Position numbers and translations under genes: made by a program
Shown: positions 45,730 to 57,320 of the stretch, piece after piece
How positions within the stretch are numbered: the stretch's first letter is position 1
Layout: each line of letters starts with the position of its first letter
Assembly (NCBI RefSeq): GCF_020379485.1
Contig: NC_063439.1
Coordinates: forward strand, 19,964,098 to 20,028,097
From: Brassica napus
Taxonomy: Eukaryota; Streptophyta; Magnoliopsida; Brassicales; Brassicaceae
Direction of reading: 5' to 3'
Length of the DNA: 64,000 bases
Notes under the pieces: generated by a model
The model's database searches: none
Seen by the model: the letters and a program-made list of their open reading frames with translations, nothing else
Told to the model about the DNA's origin: nothing

Positions 45730-47288
45730 GATGGTGTTTTGAATAGGACAGAACAGCAGCTACTCACTTGGGGGTAACGTTTTTGATTTGGGAAGCTTCT
45801 GCATGTGTAAGAGCGACCGTTTCAATAGATGTAGAGGGTTTCTTCGATTCTTTAGCAGCAAAACCTATTAGGCAAAGAAGAAGAACATTATAATCAAAAG
45901 TAACCAACCAGAAGACACTATATGATTATAGCGAGAATGAAAAGATAACAGCTACCTTTGAGCTGTGGAGGTTTGATACAGAAGGACAAAACAACAAAGA
46001 AAGCCATTGCGATTGCCTCAATGTAAAACGCCCAACGCCATCCGAGATGGTTTCCAACCTGAACGTCAAAGCAAACAATATATTATAAACTTAAACATAT
46101 AAAGCAGAACACTTGAAATAAACAGAGAAAGAGTCGAACATTATACTTACATATCCACCAAACACGTAGCCTAAAGCAACTCCTGCTGGTATACACATGT
46201 AGAACAGTCCAAGCCACAGATTTTTCTGGAAAAACAGTACAAAAGGATCAACTAGTTTAGCATCATAACAGACAAAAGAAAAAAAACCAAAAGAGTATCA
46301 GCAACGAAAACAAACCCTTGCAGCAGGAGCGCTATCATCGATGTAAGGTGCTGCAAGACTAATGAAGGAAGCTTCACCAACCCCAACAAACCTGTTAAAA
46401 GAAAAAGATGATAAGCAAATAAACAGAAGAGGGAATTGCAAAGAGTTGAGAGGCTCTCACTCACATTCGGAAAACAGCAATCATCCAGAAGTTGTAAGAG
46501 AAGCCGCAACCAACAGCAGCGAGAGTCCAAACAGTAAGTCCCACTCCAATTAGTTTAAAAGGAGTGAACCTGCAAAGCAAATCAAAAACACTGACTTTTT
46601 AACTAACACAGATTCATGATTACCACAAAAAAAAAAAAAAAAAAAAAGATGCTTAAAAAACCTTTTGGAGAGTGCAGCGAAGATAGGAGAAGCGACAAGA
46701 AGACCAACCATAAACGCAGAGGACAAAAGACCATCTTGGAAGTTGCTTAACCTAAACTCTCCTCTGTATCAACAACACAAAGTTTCAGTCTTTCATTGTC
46801 AAAATTTAGAAAAAAACAAAAAAGAAGGAAGTCTTACTGAATGCCAGTGCCAGCAGAGCAAAGGCCCTTGGCATCACAAGTCCTCGAGCTTCCGTTAACA
46901 CCATTACTCGCAATCACTCCTCGATCCACGTAATTGATCAGGTTCACGATACACAAGATCGCAACGAATCTACAAACAAAAAAAAAAGATTCAATCTAGT
47001 TCTCGTGACAGAGATTCAAAATCACGAAGCTCTATATTGCCGTCAAAAACTTTTATGGAATCATAAAATCCAAAATAATAGATTTTATCTCATTCACGCT
47101 TAAATCGTGAGAGAGAGAGAGAGAGAGAGAAATCATTATCGTCATCATCATCATCGTCAATAAAAGAAGAAGAAAGAAGAAAATTGTAACCTTCCAGGAG
47201 TCCAAAATCGTTTTGTAGCGGTCGAAGAAGATGCTTCTGCTGCTGCTGTTACAGCCGGAGAATCTCTCTGGTCACCATGTTTCGTCAT
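44715..47288 (-). CDS. Spinster-like major facilitator superfamily transporter
   Basis: Membrane transporter of the MFS, sphingolipid-transporter/Spinster-like group; the substrate in plants is not known to me. Twelve exons run 47288-47191, 46969-46838, 46763-46662, 46569-46465, 46391-46316, 46225-46151, 46058-45956, 45864-45768, 45662-45386, 45314-45195, 45107-44900 and 44821-44715, giving 499 residues in phase. After a short Ser/Ala-rich cytosolic start (MTKHGDQRDSPAVTAA) come the usual two sets of hydrophobic helices. Conserved pieces include FEDGLLSSAF-like SNFQDGLLSSAF, VGVGEASFISLAAPYIDD, WRWAFYIEAIAMA, SYWGPKAGFGIYHM and LHCVRPNLRPLSMASS. A hydrophilic central loop (about 225-260) links the halves. 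The tail is acidic (SDDEVEEEEK). It matches Arabidopsis AT5G65687 from memory. Intron 8 (after exon 8) carries a (TA)n microsatellite at about 45706-45729. Confidence 0.92.
47108..47131. repeat. (GA)n microsatellite in transporter intron 1
   Basis: GA repeated about eleven times within the first intron of the minus-strand transporter gene, close to its donor site. Confidence 0.8.
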
Positions 47289-47526
47289 TATCTTTTTTTT
47301 TTCGCTCTCAGATTGATTACACTTGTTTCTTTACTTAAAACGATAATAATTAAATTATTTTACATATATATAACACAGCTCTTTCTTTTATTCCTAGAAA
47401 ATCGATATTCCTGTTTTGATTTGGAGTATATTCCTATTTCACAACCATATCAGTTTTTTGATTTTCCTTTTTTTAATCAACAGAATTTTAACAAACAAAA
47501 TAATCAAACGTAATAAGCTATTTTTA

Positions 47527-47827
47527 GGAGAAAAAGACCAAAATAGCACTAAATCAAGTTTTTGTTCCCAAATTAGCACTTAATGCTAAAAGTCACAAAA
47601 TAGCACTCAATGGGTGGAGTTTAGGGTTTAGAATTTAGGGTTTAGGTTTAGAATTTATGTTTTGGGGTTTAGAGTTGAGAAGTGAGGTTTTGGGGATAAG
47701 ATTTCAAATTTTGAAAAATAAAAAAATTTAAATTTTTCAAAAGATAAAATGTTATTTTGGTCATTTTAGTTTTTGAGTGTTATTTTTGTGATATAAACTT
47801 AGTAAGATGCTATTTTGGAGATTTGCC
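47527..47827. mobile_element. MULE-type MITE in the transporter promoter
   Basis: The inverted termini are GGAGAAAAAGACCAAAATAG on the left and GGCAAATCTCCAAAATAGC read inward from the right. They are flanked by a perfect 9-bp duplication CTATTTTTA (47518-47526 and 47828-47836). The interior contains the repeated phrase GGTTTAGAATTTAGGGTTTA. It is 301 bases long and its near end is only about 240 bases upstream of the transporter start codon. Confidence 0.85.
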
Positions 47828-47836
47828 CTATTTTTA

Positions 47837-48701
47837 ATTGGGAAATTACACTCTATATACATGAAAAAAAATTTAAATACACTAACTAACCAAAATTACC
47901 CCTTCTCTCCTACTTTCTCTTCCTATTTCTATCTACTCTCTCCGAAAATCTAATTTTTTTTATTTTTTTTGGTTATTTGGCAACAAAAACAAAGAATTTC
48001 AATATTAGTTTTTTTTGTCAGCTTCTTTTAAGTATTAGTTGGAAGTCAATTAAACATAAGCACATACAGCTAATCTCACTAAACACACGGCACAAAGGCA
48101 CGTGCCCCCTTATTTAATCCTTTTTCTCTATTTTGATGAAAATTTTATGTTCATTACCACCAAGATCGACAATTACAAGTTCACATTTGCTGCTTTCTCA
48201 ACTACATCATGCGAGGATTATAATAACTTAAGAATGTGTTATTGGTTTATATATTTTGATTGATTTAGAAATTTATATAGTATTTATAAATTTAAATAAA
48301 ATATGCAAATTCGGAGATTTTTCCTCGGATTTGAGTCTTTATAGTTTTAACTTAAAGTTTCAAACAAATTTATTCAAATCCATTATAAAATCAAATATAT
48401 TAGTAAATCCGCACGATTGAATAACACTTGATTTGATATATAATTTATGAATCATTAAACCAATAACACATGATTTTAATACAGATTTGAAAATTATAGA
48501 ACTAATAACACTAGATTTAGTTCAGATTTTCAAATACATTAAAATACAACAATCAATAACCCCTAATAAACTTTACGATTGATTGATTATAAGTTGAAAA
48601 ATAAATTACATTACAAAAATACAAATATGATAAAAGACATAGAGACTGATACTCTCAATGTGATTGAGGAACCAATCAGATCTTCTTCCTCTTCACTACT
48701 T
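47837..48701. other. Spacer between transporter promoter and SS5 duplicate
   Basis: AT-rich. No gene is recognised; the distal part must include the 3' flank of the duplicated SS5 exons. Confidence 0.35.
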
Positions 48702-49438
48702 TCACAGGTTCTTAATGGAAGTATATGCAGAGATGTGAACGTCACAGCTAAAGTCTTTCTTCATTGCTTCCGTTATCTTCAATTTCCACAACCTCCCATC
48801 CTTCTTCTGCAATCATAACACAGATCCAATCTAGCGTATATAATATTACTAAATGAATTTCTCCTTTAAAAGTAAGGTTACTCACTATAAGATCCAATGC
48901 TTGCCCTAAGGACATGCTTCCAAATAAAAACTTGATAAAGTTGGCGGTCTTGGCCTCTTGTTCATGTGTTCCAACATGCCTGAAACAATTACTTGATCAT
49001 TATATTCTTGTTTTCTAGCTGTCTTGGCAAAAGACATACTCAGACATGTTCTTACCCGGTTCGGTTGCAGCTGTTCCGTACTTCAAAGCCTTGAGCTGCA
49101 CCATGAGAAGACAAGATAGATATACGAGAGAATAGATTTTATCAGATTCCAATCTGACAGAGCAATGATGGAGTTTTGGAAACCTACAGGGACTTGGAGA
49201 AGTGGATCTTGTAAAAAGTTTAGAGAAAGCATAATGTCTGATCCCGCATAAATCAAATGAGAAACAGCTTCACTGTTTCCTGTCACAACCTTCAGATTCT
49301 CTCCCTGTTCAAGATTATATACAGACATCTCGTTTTTCTGAGTGAGGAAGAAAGAATTAATGCAAGAATGTTTTTTTACTTTACTTCAGTTTCATCTTGA
49401 GTTATCTCAAGTTCCTTGATCATCTGATCTTCATTCAT
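48702..49438 (-). pseudogene. Duplicated 3' exons of SS5 (distal copy)
   Basis: Five exon-like blocks repeat the last five SS5 exons: 49438-49385 (MNEDQMIKELEITQDETE), 49337-49188 (KNEMSVYNLEQGENLKVVTG, then AGSDIMLSLNFLQDPLLQVP), 49095-49056, 48979-48886 and 48806-48702, ending SAYTSIKNL and TGA. Splice signals are kept. Relative to the proximal copy it has an intact A5 run at the start of the second block, so that block is in frame. The third block is 13 bases shorter, which shifts the frame after ALKYGTAATEP and leads to an early stop. It could act as an alternative terminal exon set for SS5 or be a relic. There is no promoter or 5' part. Confidence 0.75.
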
Positions 49439-49473
49439 CTAAACTATTAAAACTGAATTACATTTAGTACTTA

Positions 49474-49552
49474 ACCCTTAGTTGATTTTAGTAATTGCTC
49501 TTTATGCTTAACAATAGTGAGTAAAGAGTAATTACTAAAATCAATTAAGGGT
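49474..49552. repeat. 31-bp inverted repeat (fold-back)
   Basis: The arm at 49474-49504 (starts ACCCTTAGTTGATTTTAGTA) pairs with 49522-49552 (ends AAAATCAATTAAGGGT) with about two mismatches around a 17-base loop. Fragments of the same sequence (GAGTAAAGAGTAA, CTTTATGCT) are repeated down to about 49670. It lies beside the duplicated SS5 exons. Confidence 0.75.
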
Positions 49553-49670
49553 AAAAGTTTAAATCATCTGATCTTAATTCATTTAAACTATTACTTAACA
49601 ATTAAGAGTAAAGAGTAACTCTTTATGCTAAAATCAATTAAGAGTAAAGAGTAATTCTTTATGCTTAACA

Positions 49671-50681
49671 AAAAAAAAATCAATTAAAATCATCTGATCT
49701 TCATTCATCTAAACTATTAAAAATTATGCACTTGGTTTATGATTCCATAATAGGCTTTCACAATAATGCTTAACAAGTCCATCACGATGGAATATAAAAT
49801 ACCCAATAATTACATTATTTCTGTCAAACAAATAAAACTTGGTTTAATAACAAATACAACTCGGTTTAACCTTCTGTTGCGACCACATTGATGAATCTCT
49901 ACACAATATATAATATTAAAAAAGTACCCAAATTTTGTTTTGTGAATTATTTTTGAGAAAACATATTATATAAGTAAAATATTAATTTAATTTAGAAAAT
50001 TATAGATAATTTTATCTATGTAATATGATAAAAAAATATAAAAAAAGATAAATCATTATATAAATTTAAGAAAAAACTGTTTTGCAAATATTAATGCATT
50101 TAAGAAAAGTTTGCATCCTATAAATCTGTAAGAAACAATGTTTAATCTGGAAGTCGAATCCTAGACTTGTTATAAAAACTCTTAAACCTTGATCAATATA
50201 CACGGTGCTTCCACAATGATGATTGATTTACATTACTATTAAGTTAACTGTCCTTTTTAGGCTCAAGCTGATCTTAGTTATGGTGGAAACTATAAATTTA
50301 CTCCTATAACTACAAACAAAAACCCAAATTTGTTAAATAACCAAAAACATACTCTCTCTCCAACTCTCTCTTCCTATCTCTTTTTTTCCTTATCTCTAGA
50401 AAACTAATTTCCCTTTTTTTAATGGTTAGTACACAAATAAGCCCAATTAATAAACTTACCATTGTCTACCCACTTTGATCGTCGAATCACATCGTGTAAA
50501 ATTTAATAATACATATTAACATCTGTTACATAACAAAATCCAAATGATTAGTTTTAAAAAAGTAAATACACTGATGATCTATATATATGTTTACCCATAT
50601 GCATTATAGGTTTGGCAAGAATTGATCAAAAGACATGACACTGAGACTCGTGTGATGGGAAACTAATCAAATCTTCTTCTT
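49671..50681. other. AT-rich spacer between the two SS5 3' copies
   Basis: No coding sequence is recognised. It separates the direct repeats 48650-49440 and 50640-51470. Confidence 0.4.
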
Positions 50682-53600
50682 TCACAGGTTCTTAATGGAA
50701 GTATAGGCAGAGACGTGAACGTCGCAGCACAAGTCTTTCTCCATTGCTTCCTTTATCTTTAACTCCCACAACCTCCCATCCTTTTTCTGCATCATTAACA
50801 CAGATCCAATCTAGCGTCTAAAAAAGTATAATATTTCTCCTTAAAAGTAGTAATGATACTCACCATAAGATCCAATGCTTGGCCTAAGGACATTCTTCCG
50901 AATAAAGAATTGAAAATTTTAGCAGTGGTGGTGGCCTCTTGTTCATGTGTTCCAACATGCCTGAAACCATTACTTGATAATTATATCCTTGTTTTCTAAC
51001 TGTCTTTGGCAAAAGACATACTCAGACATATTCTTACCCGGTTTGGGGATTTAGTTCGATTGGAACCGTTCCGTACTTCAAAGCCTTGAGCTGCACCATG
51101 AGAAGACAGAGAGCTATATATGAGAGAAAGCTGTAAAGTAGAATATATCGATTCCAATCTGACAGATCAATGGAGTTTTGGAAACCTACAGGGACTTGGA
51201 GAAGTGGATCTTGGAAGAAGTTTAAATAAAGCATAATGTCTGATCCCGCAAAAATCAAATGAGAAACAACTTCATTGTTTCCTGTCACAACTTTTAGATT
51301 TCCTCCCTGTTCAAGATTATATACAAACATCTCGTTTTCTGAGTGAGGAAGAAGGAAACGTATAAAAAAAATTGAATGCAAGACTGTTTATTACTTACCT
51401 CAATTTCATCTTGAGCTTTCTCGAGTTCCTTGATTATCAACTGATCTTCATTCATCATCATTATAACGAACTATTGTTTTGTCATTTTAACCAGCCAGGA
51501 AAAGAGAAAACAACTATGTAGTTAGATTATTGGGAAGTGTATTACAATCCGCAGAGAGGAAAATATTATTGGGAACTGTATTAAACAAACCTGGACATCG
51601 TTCTTTGCTGTTCTCCGAACAAGTGACTTCAAGCTCTCAAGATCAACACCTGATATTTCTGAGAAGATGCACCCTACCTTAAAAGACAAGTATACACTTA
51701 TGATAATCACCATGAGATAAACAGGTCATGGTTAATGCATTCATAACTAAAAAGGGAGAAAACACATACAATGGTGGTCGAAACATCCTCCACTAAACCG
51801 AGTTGACGCTGCAATTCAGCTTTGCATATTGATTTTCCCTTTATATCTTCAGCACTGTAGTTTTCAGGGAGATAAACATCTATTGAAGGATCCCATTTCG
51901 AGTTGTCCAACCCAAAAGGAGCAAAACACAACTTCTCCCTAGATTATAAGAAAAGTCAAAATGCAATTTATTAAACCATGATCGGTGTTGTTTAAGATGG
52001 CTAGAGAAGGTTTGACAAAAAAAAAAAAGATGGCTAGAGAAGTGTCAGGAACTTACTTGTGAACAGCTAAAGTTGGTTCAAGTCCAGGGATTGAATTACG
52101 ATGGAGTGTCCTACCCTCAGAAGGTGAGGATGGCATTATTACAACTTTGTTCGAGTAGACAATACCACCCTAAGTAAGAAACAAAGTAAAGACAGTGTGA
52201 GAATACGGGTGTAATAAGAAGAGATAACTCTTGTGTACTGTATTTTTTTACCTTCAGTAAATTAACCAGTTGTGGATTCGTGTTATCTTGTAAGCGATCA
52301 GCACGGTGAACACTAGCTGGATCAAGCCCACATAGCTCCAACTTCTCAGGAGGCACAAGACACTAAAAACACACACACAAGACCGTGTACGCTATACACA
52401 AGTTCTTAACCGTATCTTGCCAATGTAGAATGTATAAAACACCAGAGGGAAGAAAAGAAAAGAAGCAACGTGGCTTGCCTTCGAGTCAAATCCTTGGCAT
52501 GTCAAGAGTATTCTAGTACCTTCAAGTCCCTACATAATCCGCATAGAGACTGCAATAAGAACACTAAGGCTTGATTGATGGTGATCTTTAACTATGAACT
52601 CTGAAGTTTTTTACCTGATTAACAAAAACATCCCAAAACAGAGGTCCAACTATTGCAGTTTGCCAGTTGTGAATGTGTAAAACATCAGGCTGCTTCCCAG
52701 ATTTTGCGATGTAATCCAACGAAGCACGAGAAAAGTAGGCAAATCTGATTTCATCAACCGAATTGAAAAATCAAACCACTCTAAAAGTAAATGTTGATCA
52801 AACACTGACCTATCAACATCGTCTGAATAGCCATATACTTTATCACGGCTAAACATTGAACCGTAATACACTGGTTGAATAAGTGTCACTCCTACTCCAG
52901 AGACAACTCTGCAATAAACAAACAAGGTTCTCCTTCTTTGCCTTAAATTAACAAAGAATATCAAATTTTATAAAACAATAACTCCACTCACCCATTCCAT
53001 ATTCGGTTAGCATGAAGCTGGCCATTGAAATAAGAATATGCATCAGCTTCGATTTCTCTAAGCCCTTCAACTTCGTCCAAATCAAGTGTAGAGTATCTAT
53101 TAATATTCATTAGTAAGACTTTTTGCTTCACAACTAAAGATTATATGTAAATGTCTAAAAGGATTATTACTTTGGCAGTATGACTTCAACCAAGTAGCCC
53201 TTGCCTTGGAGTGCACAAGAGAGTCCTGTAATATATGAAGCCAAAGGTCCAACAGAAACTAGTGGATCCATCTCGGTGCAAATGTGAATTACGTGGAGAC
53301 CATTCCTGGAAACAAGCAAGCATGAACTCAAAATCCAGACTTAAAGAATTGAAACTAAACTAATCTATACTACTAGAATAGTCACCTTTTGCCTCTATTT
53401 GGTAACTGTCTAAGTTCAGCTAGAACTTGGGCATCTCCCTGTTGCAGGACATCAAGAGGAAACTCAGAGATGTTCGCTTGATGCTCCCTAACCAGTTGTC
53501 TCATGGATGAAGCTTCTTCGGTACCAATCAATCCATTGAGCACCATTGAATCAACGCGGAGAAGTAACTCCCACAATATAGATGACTTATCTGCTTATCC

Positions 53601-54336
53601 ACATGGTCAAACATAGAATTCAAAAAGACTAGCTAGTATCACTATCACAATCACATCACAGGAAAAGAATAGAAACCTTTCTTGACTACAATATGACTTT
53701 CTTCTTCCAATTGGTTTATCTTCTCTAGCAATTCAACTCTCTCATTCTTCAGCTTCTCTAACTCCTCAACTGCAGCTAGGCGTTGCTTGTTTAAGTAAAG
53801 GATATCTAAATACACAAGAATAACGATACCATACAATACATACAATCTGTGAGTTAACTTTCAGAATATGAAAACGATAAAAAGAAGAAAGAAGTATACT
53901 TTGTTGAGCTTCCCTAAAGAGGCTCCATATATCCTTATGTTTATCTTCTTTTATAACAGAAGACACTCCAAGTTTGTCCTGTTAAACTAACCAAAGTTAT
54001 GTTCTGTAATAATAATCATAGAAGATTATATTAACCCAAAAAAAAAAAAAATACTAACCTGAGAAGAATTCTCAAACTTTTCTTCATGCCCTTCTGATCT
54101 GTAATGAATACATAGAAAAATGCACGTAAATGATCAATGTTACTAATTTAACATGACGAGTTCGAAATCAACCTCAAACAGTGAAGCGCGTGAGCCTTTC
54201 GAAACTTAAGATTCACTAATTGAACTTTCGAGGATGACACAAGTGGCGACAGATTCCATTTCAGTGGAAAATTCGCCGCTGATTGCATCTTTTCCAGAGT
54301 TCGAATCGCCGGCGATAGTGCTAGTGACTTCGGCAA
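50682..54336 (-). CDS. SS5: Non-canonical starch synthase SS5, C-terminal frame broken
   Basis: Plastid protein that promotes starch granule initiation in Arabidopsis. Nineteen exons; the first fifteen (54336-54173, 54098-54059, 53978-53900, 53805-53677, 53590-53386, 53305-53171, 53096-52992, 52908-52810, 52744-52615, 52529-52479, 52362-52252, 52169-52057, 51938-51770, 51677-51591, 51470-51399) sum to 563 codons in phase. A Ser/Lys-rich N-terminus looks like a transit peptide; M17 is an alternative start. A coiled coil (AVEELEKLKNERVELLEKIN) is followed by the GT5 domain (HICTEMDPLVSVGPLASYIT; VLHIHNWQTAIVGPLFW). The ADP-glucose motif KxGGL is replaced by SVGPL, consistent with a non-catalytic role. 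Intron 10 has a GC donor. Exons 16-19 (51338-51190, 51090-51038, 50960-50864, 50786-50682) follow, but exon 16 begins with A4 where the distal duplicate has A5, so the frame shifts and stops after 14 codons. Confidence 0.88.
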
Positions 54337-57036
54337 ATTTTGCCGGGGAACGACAAAATAGAAAAAAAGAACAGCCGGAAAATTTCAATAGTACTCCTCT
54401 ATTTATTAATATCTTCAACATTCACCCCAGAACTATCATTGCTTTCAAAGTTCACCCCGAGACAAGGCGGATAAATTAACGGCAATAGTCCAAAACTGTT
54501 ATAGTGTAATTACTTCTAAAGCCCAGTTGTTGAGCCCATTAAAACCCATTAGATGAACAGTTTTATTCAGTTTTCGTTTGTGTGTCTATCCTTCTCTGTT
54601 GTAGAGATAAGTCATCCCTTAATGTATGATATATAGACCATGTTAGTTTTCGTGTCACTGGGACCTGCTCGTTTTGCTCTTGCGCGACGCAAAATTGTAA
54701 AGAATGTTCATGACCTTAGATTGTTAGTAATGTGTTTTGTGTTCCTTGGAATATTATGATCATTCGCTGACTCTCTGTGATAGTTTCAATTTATAGAGAT
54801 TATAGAACCATATATACTACGGCTAGGTTCTTCAAACCATACGCCAAACACTCAAACTCTGTACACAGCATTTATATATCTTTGCCTTTGATCAAATTCA
54901 ATTTTCACTAATGTAACCTTGTTTTGATAGTCTTATGATGTACAAATGCGAGACAGTTGTAACATAGATACAAGCTCAATCTGACACCATTACGTCTGTC
55001 TAACTATATCATGCAGATGGAAAACAGACATGTGATTAAATACTACAGAAAATCTTCTGAGTGTGTTTCCTCTCTGTTTTCAAAAATTTACATTTTCAAG
55101 TATTGTTAATGAGTTGTTAAATTTTCATAGTAATGAAGTAGCTCGTAGAGATAAGTTATGGGGATCGTTTCACTGGACCATATTTAAGTCCGTGATGGTC
55201 GGACTCAGAAACAGTGCGATGATGTGAAGATGACAAGTTTATGGTCCCATTTTTTACTAGTATTGGGTACTGTTTCACCCTCTCAGATGGACCACTGCAA
55301 AACAAAAAGGCTTTTGTTCTAATTTTCAATTTCAAACCAAAAGAAATAAAGAGAACTTTGTTGATACTTTCTATTGGTTTTATTTTCTTCATCATTCGTC
55401 GCTTTCACAACATGTTTGTCTCCTTCACTACGTGGTTTTATGAAAAAGCAAAACATATCCCTTCCTAAATCTCATCTTTGTGCTCATGTCTCACACAAAA
55501 CAATACACTTTCAAACTCCTAACTTTTTCTATTAAACAATGGCTCGTGAGCTTTCTTTCCCCGTTTAAGCTTGGTTGAACATTGTTTTACCATTCAAAAT
55601 AGATTTCACATGATTAGCAGAAAGCTACGGATATAGTCTAATCATTCTACTCACTACAGTATATATTAATAGTGAGGATATTTTTTTTGCTGAGCAAAGA
55701 TTTGAATCAATGTTGTGTAATGAGTAAAAAGTAAAAAACTAATACAGTAAGAATCCTTATAGAGATGTGCGTTTAAGGAGACAAAAAGGAACACTACACG
55801 AGACGATGCGATTAGAGAGAATAAACAAAAGCTTAGTAATGGATACAACGTGCTTCCATGGTTGGAATAAATTTATATTTGAGCTTTGGATTCTTCTCTT
55901 AATTACTCTTAACCCTATGTTTCTCTCTTTATGCTTCATCTAGTAGTAGTATTTTCGGTTAACTTGAACTTTTTTTGGTTACTTAAATTTCAGTTTTCAA
56001 GGCAATATTAAAATTTAAAGGTTGGAAATAGGGAAGAGAAAGCTCACGTATAAAATCAAGAAACGAATCTCCTTCGACACCTACTTCCCACAACGTTCCT
56101 CATCAAACCCACTAAGTTTCTTACATAAAGTTTCATTCACACATGCTCACCATATCGAATTTCGTAAATAAATAAGCTTTCAGGATATGGTTTGTGATTT
56201 ATTTTAGATACCTAGACGTTTAGTAAGATACTGCAAAGAAAGTGAATTATTCTTCTCACTAACCAAGTCTAAAAAGTATATAACAACTAAAGTTCCACTA
56301 TTACTAGGTTAAAATCAATATTTGGTCAGCTGTATAGTTTACGTGATATATTATAAAGTTTTGACACTATTTGTATTTAAAATATTACATATATGTTATT
56401 ATATATACTGTGAATGGAGAATTCATTTTAATAGATAGATCAGTGACAGTGAACTGTAGCTGCCTCGTTAGCTGGATTAGTAATTACGGCCTCCATTCAC
56501 ACAAGCAAATTACCATGGCACCCATAGTCTTCCCTCTTCAGTCTGGTGCATTAATCGAACGAACTAGAATAATTACGTCATTTCACGCATGGTTTGGTAA
56601 TCCCCTCGCAACGCAACGACCAGTCCATTAAAGTTCAAGGCCAAGAATGTAATTGCCGTCCTTTTCAGTCAAACTAATTGGCCAAAGTTTTTTTTTTGGT
56701 TATTTTCCTATTACCAGCAATATCATTACTTTTTAATAATTATTAATCATTTGCATTATCTTTTTCCATGTAACTTTTCTAATTTATACTTTTATGGGGT
56801 ATATGAATCAGAGATGAATTTACATTCACATTTTTATCGCTTTTTCAATATATTATGAATTTTATTATATTATCTGATTTCATATATATCACAGTACACT
56901 CAATTTATAAACCTATTGAAATATTGTTTTTCTTCATATAATATCGATAAAATCAGAAAATAAAAGTATAAAACAATTAATAATAGTAAAACGATTGCAT
57001 TGTAACGTGAAAAGGCATAATTTAAAAAGAACATAA
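54337..57036. other. Intergenic region between SS5 and BAM1 (proximal)
   Basis: Contains the SS5 promoter on the minus strand. No gene is recognised in 2.7 kb; the scattered 60-85-codon frames have no recognisable protein character. One inversion breakpoint relative to Arabidopsis could lie here. Confidence 0.4.
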
Positions 57037-57317
57037 GAGCATCCCCATTAGTGAACCCCATGAAAGGGGTTCACAAAACATTTTTTTATTATTTTTTTTT
57101 TTAGTTGATTTTTGTTTTTAAAAAAAAAAAAAAAAATAAAATATTTTTTCGGACCAGTCGCGGGCCGCCACGTGCCGTGGGGCCCGCGCTACAGTGATGA
57201 ACCAGGTTCACTGGGAAGGGGTGGAGAGAGACAGGTTCATCACTATTCCTTATTTTAATATTTTTTTTTTTTGGGAATGTGTGTGAACCCCCCATAAGTT
57301 CACTAATGGGGGTGCTC
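57037..57317. mobile_element. PIF/Harbinger-like MITE, 281 bp
   Basis: Near-perfect termini: GAGCATCCCCATTAGTGAAC on the left and GAGCACCCCCATTAGTGAAC read inward from the right. TAA lies on both sides (57034-57036 and 57318-57320). The core is unusually GC-rich for the region (GTCGCGGGCCGCCACGTGCC) and contains a G-box CACGTG. Confidence 0.85.
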
Positions 57318-57320
57318 TAA

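Noticed and set aside
51034..51381. Single 115-residue open frame as a separate gene
   Set aside because: It runs through SS5 exons 16-17 and the intron between them; the splice model explains it better.
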